From: an uncultured Collinsella sp.
GTDB lineage: Bacteria > Actinomycetota > Coriobacteriia > Coriobacteriales > Coriobacteriaceae
Assembly: GCA_905211615.1 (NCBI GenBank)
Contig: CAJMBB010000089.1
Location: forward strand, 1 to 7,896
Reading direction: 5' to 3'
DNA: 7,896 nucleotides
The first letter of the stretch is position 1; every line of letters begins with the position of its first letter. Shown in pieces: positions 1 to 5,656 of the stretch. The notes beneath the pieces were generated by a model. That model was not told the origin of the DNA, searched no databases, and worked only from the letters and a program-made list of their open reading frames with translations. The position numbers and the translations under genes are program-made.

Positions 1-390
1 CGTCAGCCAGTGATCGGTATCCACAGGAACAGGGTTGTTCCAAGAAAATCCCGATGTTTTGTATCCAAGCTGTGTCAGCGTATAGTACACAAGTCCCGAA
101 CAGTCGATGCCGAGATTGTTTATCGTCTGTACCGACAGCGGAGTATACTGATCCTGATTGTATGCGTACCAGTACCCCTTATTTCCAAAGGTATACGGAG
201 AGCCGAGAAGCGTTGCCGCCTTTGCGATCACCGTATCTGCCGATGGAAACGCAGAGTTTTCGGTCGAAGTACTTGCGGCATTTGCAGTAATTACTCCGCT
301 CATTGTAGAGCCGAGCATTGAAAAAGCGCAGAGTCCTGCCATGAACCCTGCGCTAAGTTTCTTTAAAATCTTTGATTTAATTTTAAACAT
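1..390 (-). CDS. Secreted NlpC/P60-family cell-wall peptidase, 3' end outside the window
   Basis: The frame is open from the ATG at 390 to the window edge (130 codons), so the C-terminal half is missing. The N-terminus is a classic Gram-positive signal peptide: a Lys-rich start (FKIKSKILKKL), a hydrophobic core (AGFMAGLCAFSML) and a likely cleavage near ITANAAS at about residues 33-39. The mature part then reads ADTVIAKAATLLGSPYTFG and, 40-odd residues later, GIDCSGLVYYTLTQLGY. This is the NlpC/P60 (peptidase C40) pattern with the DCSGL nucleophile cysteine; the His lies beyond the window. The family hydrolyses peptidoglycan stem peptides outside the cell. An in-frame ATG at 399 (adding MYF) lies only two bases after GGAG, so 390 is preferred although its spacing is rather long. 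It lies directly downstream of the transglutaminase-like gene and its terminator. The base composition and codon use differ from the right-hand part of the window. Confidence 0.85.
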   Translation of the reverse strand, partial: MFKIKSKILKKLSAGFMAGLCAFSMLGSTMSGVITANAASTSTENSAFPSADTVIAKAATLLGSPYTFGNKGYWYAYNQDQYTPLSVQTINNLGIDCSGLVYYTLTQLGYKTSGFSWNNPVPVDTDHWLT

Positions 391-418
391 AAAGTACATT
401 TCTCCTTTGATTTCACGC

Positions 419-449
419 AAAGAAAAAGAGCCGAAATTTCTTCGGCTCT
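419..449 (-). terminator. Rho-independent terminator after the transglutaminase-like gene
   Basis: Read on the minus strand, AGAGCCGAA and TTCGGCTCT form a perfect 9-bp stem with a 5-base loop (GAAAT), followed at once by TTTTCTTT. It begins about 26 bases after the TGA stop at 476-478, which is standard placement. The U-tract ends only about 20-30 bases before the NlpC/P60 start, so little room is left for a separate promoter. Confidence 0.85.
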
Positions 450-475
450 CTCACTTGCATATTTGTTACATATTA

Positions 476-778
476 TCAATAAGCCGATTCGCTTATCGAA
501 ATTTCAATTGTATTATCATTTTCATCAAATATTCGGGTTATTTCACCGTATTTATCTGATTTTAAAAATCTGCCGCCCTGTGTATCGAACACATACCATG
601 TTCCCTCCACACATACCAAGTTTGCCATATGACCGTACCAGGCATCCGGTGAGAAAAACGCATACCGACATTCAAGTCCCACGCCTTTACAAGCGTACAT
701 TGTTGCTGCTGAGAATACTTGACAATTTCCGCTGACGTTCCCTCTGATCCAATTGTAAACAGCTTCGGCTTTTCCATA
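476..778 (-). CDS. Transglutaminase-like cysteine protein, 3' fragment (5' part lost at the junction)
   Basis: From about 778 down to the TGA at 476-478 one frame reads YGKAEAVYNWIRGNVSG, then NCQVFSAATMYACKGVG, then a segment with WYGHMANLV and WYVFDTQGG. This matches the transglutaminase-like core (TGc family): the nucleophile Cys at 722-724 in the GNC motif, the His in YGHMANLV and the Asp in WYVFDTQ at the usual spacing, so the Cys-His-Asp triad is present. About 100 codons remain; upstream of 778 the frame no longer resembles the family and the DNA encodes an ABC ATPase in another frame. The N-terminus, including any signal peptide, is therefore absent here. Such proteins in Firmicutes are often secreted cell-surface enzymes, which fits the NlpC/P60 gene next door, but the substrate cannot be read from sequence. 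An internal ATG at 700 would give only 74 residues without the catalytic Cys and is not the real start. Confidence 0.75.
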   Translation of the reverse strand, partial: YGKAEAVYNWIRGNVSGNCQVFSAATMYACKGVGLECRYAFFSPDAWYGHMANLVCVEGTWYVFDTQGGRFLKSDKYGEITRIFDENDNTIEISISESAY

Positions 779-1209
779 ATTGCCGCAGCTATCCCCAGAC
801 GCTGCTTCATCCCAAGCGAGTATGCTCGGAACTTCTTTTTTTCGTCTGCATCGAGCCCCACGAGCCGCAGGGCAGAGCGAATGTCCTCGGGGGTGGCAAC
901 GCCTTTGATCTGAGCGATGAGCTCCAGATTGTCGTAGCCAGACAGATATCCCAAAAAGGAGGGTGCCTCGATCAGCATTCCCAGACTCGGCGGGAACGAG
1001 ATATCAACTCCGAGCCTTTGACCATCGATTGAGATCTCGCCTTCGGTAGGCTTGATCAATCCGCAGACCGCTCGCATGAGCATGGTCTTGCCCGAACCGT
1101 TTATCCCCTGAAGCCCAACCACAGTCCCAGGGTCAACCTCGATGGACACATTGCGCAGGACAACGTTTTTGCCCATACGCTTCGATATGTCCCTAACGAT
1201 TACGCTCAT
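562..1209 (-). CDS. ABC transporter ATP-binding protein (LanF/BcrA-like), truncated and fused to unrelated sequence
   Basis: This would be the energising subunit of the exporter whose permeases lie just upstream. Residues 1-150 are a clear ABC ATPase: Walker A GINGSGKT (residues 35-42), an E in the Q-loop position (LIEAPSFLGYLSGYDNL, E81) and the signature YSLGMKQRLG (130-139). After AAAIMEKPKL (residue 150, base 760) the expected Walker B (LVLDEP), D-loop and H-loop are absent. The hybrid frame runs 65 more codons of out-of-frame transglutaminase DNA to a TAA at 562-564, so the product as written could not hydrolyse ATP. The family is usually about 230-300 residues. The start is the ATG at 1209, overlapping the permease stop as ATGA, with AGGGGGA upstream; an earlier ATG at 1272 lies inside the permease gene. 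A Glu in the Q-loop position is typical of LanF-type lantibiotic-immunity ATPases, so bacteriocin or peptide export is a reasonable but unproven guess. Confidence 0.8.
   Translation of the reverse strand: MSVIVRDISKRMGKNVVLRNVSIEVDPGTVVGLQGINGSGKTMLMRAVCGLIKPTEGEISIDGQRLGVDISFPPSLGMLIEAPSFLGYLSGYDNLELIAQIKGVATPEDIRSALRLVGLDADEKKKFRAYSLGMKQRLGIAAAIMEKPKLFTIGSEGTSAEIVKYSQQQQCTLVKAWDLNVGMRFSHRMPGTVIWQTWYVWREHGMCSIHRAADF
758..778. other. Junction between Firmicutes-like and Coriobacteriia-like DNA
   Basis: To the right of this interval the minus strand encodes a well-conserved ABC ATPase; to the left it encodes a well-conserved transglutaminase in a different frame. Within it the minus-strand string ATGGAAAAGCCGAAGCTG reads MEKPKL in the ATPase frame and, shifted by one base, YGKAEAV in the transglutaminase frame. 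Both are what each family would have at that point, so about 20 bases are plausibly shared by two parent sequences. Confidence 0.75.
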
Positions 1210-2042
1210 ATCTTGTCCCCCTTTTCTATAAGGTCTGCCCTTCGAAACCACAGTCCGCCCAGCGATAGACATAACGACATAAGCCCAATTGATGACAAGA
1301 CGCTCGAGCCCGCCGCGATTCCCTCTTTGACAATTCCGCCCCAGCGCAACAGCATCAAGGCGTTACCCAATAGCGCCCAATGTCGTGCATATGCCGAGCA
1401 GATCAGGTAGCTCATTAAAACCACAAACGAGACTGACGGCCCAAGCACAAACCCAACCGCTGCCTGCGCAAACGCAAGCGCCTCGAAAGCAAATAAGAGA
1501 CCTATGAAAAACGGCAGCGCATCCGCCTCGGCAGCTTTGAGAAACCACGGCGCCAAATTAGCCAGCTGAAGCGACTCGCCATGGACGACCGCGCTGAACG
1601 AGGAGCTCACCACCAAGCTCCAAATCACAACAGCGCAAACCACCACGAGCAGTGAAAATGCCGTTACCGCCGCCACTGAGATAAAACGCGAGGCCCACCA
1701 AAGGGTTCTTGCCCGGCATCGAACAAGTGCTTGCAAACCAAGCCCGTGCAACGATTCGGTCGGATAATCGAGTGTCGTATAGAGAATAAGCAGAATGAGG
1801 AATAGCCATCCTAACGGAGGCACAAACATGACCCCGGGCCTAGGCTCAAACGGAGCAGACCCGGCAAACACGAGCGCGAGATTATCCGCAAACCCCAAGG
1901 CATCCGTCCTAACCCCATATACAGAAGAAAATCCATAGGCGTACACCAAGTTCGCAACGGTCACTGCCGCAACCGCAATAAAAGTAATGATGTTCTTCTT
2001 CAAAACGGTCCTCAGGTCCGCGGCGACCAGCCTAAACAGCAT
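1206..2042 (-). CDS. ABC-2 type transporter permease, second of two (LanE/LanG-like)
   Basis: This 278-residue integral membrane protein has about six hydrophobic helices, near residues 18-38, 71-90, 119-145, 175-200, 202-219 and 243-265. A short cytoplasmic N-terminus (MLFRLVAADLRTVLKKN) and a charged C-terminus (FRRADLIEKGDKI) are visible. This size and topology fit the ABC-2 permeases of LanFEG or BcrAB-type exporters. The start ATG (2040-2042) overlaps the TGA of the upstream permease as TGATG, and its own TGA overlaps the ATPase start as ATGA, which indicates translational coupling and a shared complex. There is little recognisable motif beyond the membrane pattern, so the family assignment rests mainly on context. 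The transported substrate is unknown. Confidence 0.75.
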   Translation of the reverse strand: MLFRLVAADLRTVLKKNIITFIAVAAVTVANLVYAYGFSSVYGVRTDALGFADNLALVFAGSAPFEPRPGVMFVPPLGWLFLILLILYTTLDYPTESLHGLGLQALVRCRARTLWWASRFISVAAVTAFSLLVVVCAVVIWSLVVSSSFSAVVHGESLQLANLAPWFLKAAEADALPFFIGLLFAFEALAFAQAAVGFVLGPSVSFVVLMSYLICSAYARHWALLGNALMLLRWGGIVKEGIAAGSSVLSSIGLMSLCLSLGGLWFRRADLIEKGDKI

Positions 2043-2923
2043 CAGACCACCTTGCGCCTTTTTAAGAATCTCGCGGAAATCAAAGAAAAGACGAACAGCA
2101 AAATGATTTCCGCAAACCCCGCTCGAATGTCGGGCCAGTTATTTAGTGATTCCGACCTGATGCTGTTAAGAATGTTGCAGTTAAAGCCAACGCATGAAAG
2201 GACGCTAAAAATCCAATCGTTAACAAAGTGCCATGCAACCATAATCAGATATGGAACGACCATCGCCTTGATTCTGCTGCGAAACACAACCGACAGACCG
2301 GTCACGGCCATGGATAGAACCCCCAGCGTCACCGCATCGAACAGCGTATAAACCAGCACGTACAACAGAGGCCGGGAATAAAACAGACCAGAAAAATAGC
2401 TATGCAGATAGAGCCCGACGTAAGTCGATTCGTCGACCCGGGGGAGATACGCGGGAAACAGCATAGAGACAATCAAGAAGTTCGCGAGTAGCGGAATAGC
2501 CGTGACCGCAAACGCAGAGAGGAAGGCGGACAGCATCTTCACCTTCACGTATGCATTTCTAGAAACACGCGTGCAGATCTGTGCCTCGTAACCGCCCAAA
2601 CGCTCGGACAGGCACGACCACGACCCGGCCAATATGGCAAGCAACGGCAGCGCATAGAAAAACACCGACGCTAACAACGGCGCGTTCGCGCTCACAACAA
2701 TCCAGTTGCCAAAGCAACTTTCACGCGTTTGGCCGAGGTATGTCTGAGACTGCAGACCAATGCCGTAGCCAAAAGATAACAGCTGCTTGCGCTCAGTCTC
2801 GAGCGTCCACCATGCCTCAATGGCGACCGCCATCGAAATTGCAGTTGCAACCATAAGGGTCAACGCAAATATAGGATTGCCAAATATCTTGGACAGCTCG
2901 TGCCGTATTAGATTTCCATTCAA
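2042..2923 (-). CDS. ABC-2 type transporter permease, first of two (LanE/LanG-like)
   Basis: This 293-residue membrane protein opens with MNGNLIRHELSKIFGNPIF, an amphipathic start typical of ABC-2 permeases. About six hydrophobic helices follow, near residues 17-36, 82-102, 131-157, 184-213, 218-240 and 270-286, with a long extracytoplasmic loop between the first two (about 37-81) and a basic tail (FLKRRKVV). The start is a TTG at 2921-2923: an in-frame TGA lies four codons upstream and no other start codon lies between. A GGGAGGG sequence about ten bases upstream of the TTG acts as ribosome-binding site, just after a strong hairpin. It is the first gene of the permease-permease-ATPase unit and would pair with the second permease to form the membrane channel of an exporter. 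Hand count of GC at 2041-2100 is 26/60, lower than in the kinase gene. Confidence 0.75.
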   Translation of the reverse strand: MNGNLIRHELSKIFGNPIFALTLMVATAISMAVAIEAWWTLETERKQLLSFGYGIGLQSQTYLGQTRESCFGNWIVVSANAPLLASVFFYALPLLAILAGSWSCLSERLGGYEAQICTRVSRNAYVKVKMLSAFLSAFAVTAIPLLANFLIVSMLFPAYLPRVDESTYVGLYLHSYFSGLFYSRPLLYVLVYTLFDAVTLGVLSMAVTGLSVVFRSRIKAMVVPYLIMVAWHFVNDWIFSVLSCVGFNCNILNSIRSESLNNWPDIRAGFAEIILLFVFSLISARFLKRRKVV

Positions 2924-2942
2924 GCAACATCACCCTCCCATT

Positions 2943-2974
2943 GGCCGGGCCGAGCAGTAACGCTCGGCCCGGCC
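2943..2974. promoter_or_regulatory. Perfect 13-bp GC-rich hairpin just before the permease ribosome-binding site
   Basis: GGCCGGGCCGAGC (2943-2955) and GCTCGGCCCGGCC (2962-2974) are exact inverted complements with a 6-base loop. Neither strand shows a U-tract after it. On the minus strand the stem ends about three bases before the GGGAGGG ribosome-binding site of the first permease. It could be an atypical terminator after the regulator gene, an attenuator, or an mRNA-stabilising or processing element. The sequence cannot separate these. Confidence 0.75.
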
Positions 2975-2995
2975 CTAATCACAAGCGGTTAATGA

Positions 2996-3007
2996 TGCGT
3001 CGACGCA
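2996..3007. repeat. 12-bp perfect palindrome TGCGTCGACGCA
   Basis: This uninterrupted palindrome lies between the LuxR-type regulator gene and the permease hairpin, a natural place for an operator of the downstream transporter genes. No known binding motif is recognised, and a role is inference only. Confidence 0.45.
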
Positions 3008-3039
3008 CGGCAACCTTTGCATGAATAGAAAATGATGTC

Positions 3040-3080
3040 TGTAAACACTCGCTATTGAGTTGATCGCTCAGGCGTTTACA
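3040..3080. promoter_or_regulatory. Long-spaced inverted repeat TGTAAAC...GTTTACA at the regulator's stop codon
   Basis: TGTAAAC (3040-3046) and GTTTACA (3074-3080) are exact inverted complements 27 bases apart, with an inner TGAG/CTCA pair (3056-3059, 3067-3070). The right arm contains the TAA stop of the regulator gene (3076-3078). It could be an operator pair or a weak transcript stem at the end of the regulator mRNA. On the minus strand TTTACA in the left arm resembles a -35 box, but no convincing -10 follows at normal spacing. Confidence 0.45.
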
Positions 3081-5259
3081 TGTTATCTACCTGCGATAAC
3101 AATGAAATGAGCTCCGCTTTATTCTTGATCTTCAACTGGCGGTAAGAAGCAGACCGCAGTGCTTGCACCGTAGATGCAGCGTAACCGACATCCTCCGCAA
3201 TAGCCTTTGTCGTTGCGCCCTCCGCCATCATCAGCAAAATTTGCGACTGAACATCAGAAAGGGAGCGAGACGTAAGCAGAGCCAGCTGACGCACGCGAGC
3301 CGTTTCGGTGGACCCGTTCGCGCGGTACTCCGAGACGGCCTTCTCGTCCTCAACCGAACGGGCGAGCGCGATGTGCGTAACGAACATGGGCACAGACCAG
3401 CAAACAATCACCGTTGCCACGACAACATTGACGGCCGAACTTTGCCCCAACAACGACGCGAGGAACAACGGCTCGAAAACCGTCAGATCCTGCACCATAT
3501 TGAGCAAGACGACCCAAACAGGAGCCATCGCCCCGAAGCAAAGCATCCATATCCCAAGCATTTTGCACCAAGGACAGCTTCGCAGCACCTTATATGTGAG
3601 CAACATCCCCGTCAGCACCGCAAGCCCGTGGATTCGCCCCCTAGCGGCCGCATAGATTAAGGCAACCATGCCCATTGACACCAACGGCACGATAGCCCGG
3701 ATACGAGCACACACCTTAAACGGACGCAGCTCAACGGCGAGCGAAGCCATAGACGCCACGCCGCAGACCAGGACTGGCACGGCCATCAACGGATCGCGTA
3801 TGCACCTCCATGCCGCGATATAGATAAAAGACCATTCCACAGCAGATAGCATCGCCCATACGCACGGGCTTCCGAGCCAAATCGCTTCACCTGCTCTATC
3901 CAGCGCAGCGCCACGATTCGGTTTTCCACCCGCGTAGCGTAGCGACAGAAGCAGTCCGAGACCCAATGCGTAGCTTAAGAGGGAAAAGGCGACAGCCCGC
4001 GAAACACCGGACCCCCAATCGCTATCCGCCATTACCAAGGGACCCGCCGCAAGGAGGATAAAAAATAATGTGAGCAGGTATCGAAACAGCCGGCGCGTTC
4101 GAGCTGATGCCACCATATCGTCAGCATGCCGCTGCGGCAGCTCATGCCCTACAGTATCGCCCTCACCCGCAAACAACGCCACGAGCTCGCGCGAGCCCGC
4201 AACCGACGCCTTCCCGTATGCTCGGTGAAGCGTTGTTCTCACCGTCGATGGCTTCGTATCCGTCTCCTTGGCAATTTCCGCCGGCGTTTTCCCTTTGAGC
4301 AGCAGTCGAACAAACTGCTCTTCTCTAGGCGACAGGGCAGGGGAAAACACCCCCGCATCGAATGTGTCGGACGCGCAGGCGATATCCGAATTGTTGTCCC
4401 GTTTCCCCCTTAGCAATGTGTATACGAAGGCGGCAACAGCAATAGCGGACCCCATCGACAGTGATGCAATGACTGTGGCATCGCTTGCAAAGTATGCCAC
4501 CTCGACAGCCGGAACAAGGCCAATGGGAACTGCTACGAGCACAGAACGGGCAAACACGTCGCCCTGCCCCCGACCAAAGGCGCGGGGACAGCAAAGCAGC
4601 GGGACCGCAGCCAATACGAGGTAGACCAGAGGAATTAAAAGCACGATGACAATTGATGCGGCCGTTACAGAGGGCATCCCCCATGGCTCGGGAACGACTC
4701 TCCATGAAACTCGACAGCAAAACAGCAGGCAAGACAGGACAACTATTGTTTCTGCAAAAAGCGCGCTCTGCGATCGGCGGGTCCCCCTTTCGCCGTCCCG
4801 CGCCGCCCACCGTATCAAAGGAGAGCCCGCCGTATTCCAAATTACATATGAGAGGAGCAACGACCCAGTGAAGCACGAGGCGCATGAAACGCCGCGCAAC
4901 AGCCAGATAGGCGCAAACACGAATGGAATAGAATCTCCGCGAGCATAGAAGGCCAAGTCGGCCCATTCGGGAACCGTAGCAATAACACCAAGGAAAACAC
5001 CGATAGCACCGAGATGCTTCGGCCGTCTTATTTCTCTCCCCTTGCGGAGCGCAACACCATGACCAAACGCCGCGAGGCATGCACCAAGGATAACGAGCCA
5101 GGTCATCGCACCTGATGCCAGGCCGATTGAAGATGAAAACCGGTGATAAGGGGTGACCGCCATTACGATAAGCGCAACGGCACAGGCAGATGTAGCAGAA
5201 CGGCGGGAAAAGAGCATATGGCCTCCATAGCGTGTCATTATATCGCTCGGGCTGCTCAT
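3076..5259 (-). CDS. Tandem LuxR-type membrane transcriptional regulator with two HTH domains
   Basis: This 727-residue protein is built of two similar halves. Residues about 23-283 hold about eight hydrophobic helices and are followed by a LuxR-type HTH at about 306-364 (LSPREEQFVRLLLKG, EIAKETDTKPSTVRTTLHRAY). Residues about 392-628 hold another eight or so helices and are followed by a second LuxR HTH at about 664-722 (LSDVQSQILLMMAEG, AIAEDVGYAASTVQALRS). No phospho-receiver domain is seen. Coriobacteriia carry many membrane LuxR-type regulators with one C-terminal HTH; here a whole module appears duplicated and fused. It probably senses a membrane or extracellular cue and controls the ABC transporter genes that follow on the same strand; this is inference from position. 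Start: the ATG at 5259 follows GGAG with a 4-base gap, but the in-frame ATG at residue 15 (5217) has a stronger GGAGG four bases upstream and is a credible alternative giving 713 residues. Both HTH domains must face the cytoplasm, which requires an even number of helices between them. Confidence 0.85.
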   Translation of the reverse strand: MSSPSDIMTRYGGHMLFSRRSATSACAVALIVMAVTPYHRFSSSIGLASGAMTWLVILGACLAAFGHGVALRKGREIRRPKHLGAIGVFLGVIATVPEWADLAFYARGDSIPFVFAPIWLLRGVSCASCFTGSLLLSYVIWNTAGSPLIRWAARDGERGTRRSQSALFAETIVVLSCLLFCCRVSWRVVPEPWGMPSVTAASIVIVLLIPLVYLVLAAVPLLCCPRAFGRGQGDVFARSVLVAVPIGLVPAVEVAYFASDATVIASLSMGSAIAVAAFVYTLLRGKRDNNSDIACASDTFDAGVFSPALSPREEQFVRLLLKGKTPAEIAKETDTKPSTVRTTLHRAYGKASVAGSRELVALFAGEGDTVGHELPQRHADDMVASARTRRLFRYLLTLFFILLAAGPLVMADSDWGSGVSRAVAFSLLSYALGLGLLLSLRYAGGKPNRGAALDRAGEAIWLGSPCVWAMLSAVEWSFIYIAAWRCIRDPLMAVPVLVCGVASMASLAVELRPFKVCARIRAIVPLVSMGMVALIYAAARGRIHGLAVLTGMLLTYKVLRSCPWCKMLGIWMLCFGAMAPVWVVLLNMVQDLTVFEPLFLASLLGQSSAVNVVVATVIVCWSVPMFVTHIALARSVEDEKAVSEYRANGSTETARVRQLALLTSRSLSDVQSQILLMMAEGATTKAIAEDVGYAASTVQALRSASYRQLKIKNKAELISLLSQVDNM

Positions 5260-5359
5260 TTATCTCCGCGCCTGCACCAGCCAGCATCAACGATTCAGGC
5301 GAACTCCAATCCGAGCCAGATCACGGTCCAGCTTTTGTCCGCAGTCCCCGCATCAAAGC

Positions 5360-5497
5360 GGGATGCGCTTTCCTTTTGAGTATCGATCCGGAAACTGCAT
5401 CCCGTTCTAGGCCAATATTCTGGGATGCAGTTTCCGCAGCCTACCCCATTCGGAAAACGCATCCCGCAATTTGGACGAAAACTGGGACGCGCTTTCC
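5360..5497. repeat. Array of five 14-bp repeats in alternating orientation
   Basis: The consensus is GGGAYGCRBTTTCC. Copies lie at 5360-5373 (+, GGGATGCGCTTTCC), 5390-5403 (-, GGGATGCAGTTTCC), 5422-5435 (+, GGGATGCAGTTTCC), 5452-5465 (-, GGGATGCGTTTTCC) and 5484-5497 (+, GGGACGCGCTTTCC). The gaps are exactly 16, 18, 16 and 18 bases. Copies 2 and 3 are exact inverted complements and extend to a 15-bp stem with an 18-base loop. Copies 2, 4 and 5 share a further GRAT after the consensus. The layout resembles a REP/BIME-like intergenic element or a multi-site operator. Confidence 0.85.
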
Positions 5498-5548
5498 GGA
5501 TGGGTCGAGACGAGGGCCAAGCCAGATAGGCCACCTCACCCCGCTACC

Positions 5549-5576
5549 TTCACCATGCGCCCGAGCGTGCTACACT
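5549..5576 (+). promoter_or_regulatory. Probable sigma-70-type promoter of the kinase operon
   Basis: TTCACC (5549-5554) and TACACT (5571-5576) are separated by 16 bases, each matching four of six consensus positions. The pair sits about 80 bases before the kinase start and about 50 bases after the repeat array. The match is moderate and made by eye. Confidence 0.45.
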
Positions 5577-5656
5577 AGCAGCATCTATGCCACCGCGAAT
5601 GGCTCGGCCCCGCGCCCGCCGCTCGCAAACGAACTTTAAACGCACGAGGGTTGGCC

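Larger units (their letters stand above)
5260..5656. other. Divergent intergenic region between the regulator and kinase genes
   Basis: There is no supportable gene in these 397 bases. They hold the alternating repeat array (5360-5497), a probable kinase promoter (5549-5576) and the kinase ribosome-binding site GAGGG (5646-5650). A small CCCGC/GCGGG hairpin (5347-5362) abuts the first repeat. No clear promoter for the leftward regulator gene was found; the roughly 100 bases before its start are plain. Confidence 0.6.

Noticed and set aside
479..496. ATAAGC/GCTTAT inverted repeat
   Set aside because: It is a 6-bp stem inside coding sequence with no supporting context; the later hairpin is the real terminator.
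450..500. Promoter for the NlpC/P60 gene near TAATAT at the transglutaminase stop
   Set aside because: No convincing -35 box at proper spacing, and the transcript would run straight into the terminator.
1210..1272. Earlier ATG at 1272 for the ABC ATPase
   Set aside because: It lies within the permease gene, gives residues unlike the family, and the ATG at 1209 forms a standard ATGA coupling with a good ribosome-binding site.
4325..5290. 321-codon minus-strand frame
   Set aside because: It is an out-of-frame shadow of the LuxR-type gene; its product is rich in Cys and Arg with no recognisable domain.
5343..5356. Sixth, degenerate copy of the repeat
   Set aside because: Only about half of the positions match and it does not fit the 16/18 spacing.
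5360..5497. CRISPR array
   Set aside because: Repeats are only 14 bp, alternate in orientation, and have 16-18 base gaps; no cas genes are present.
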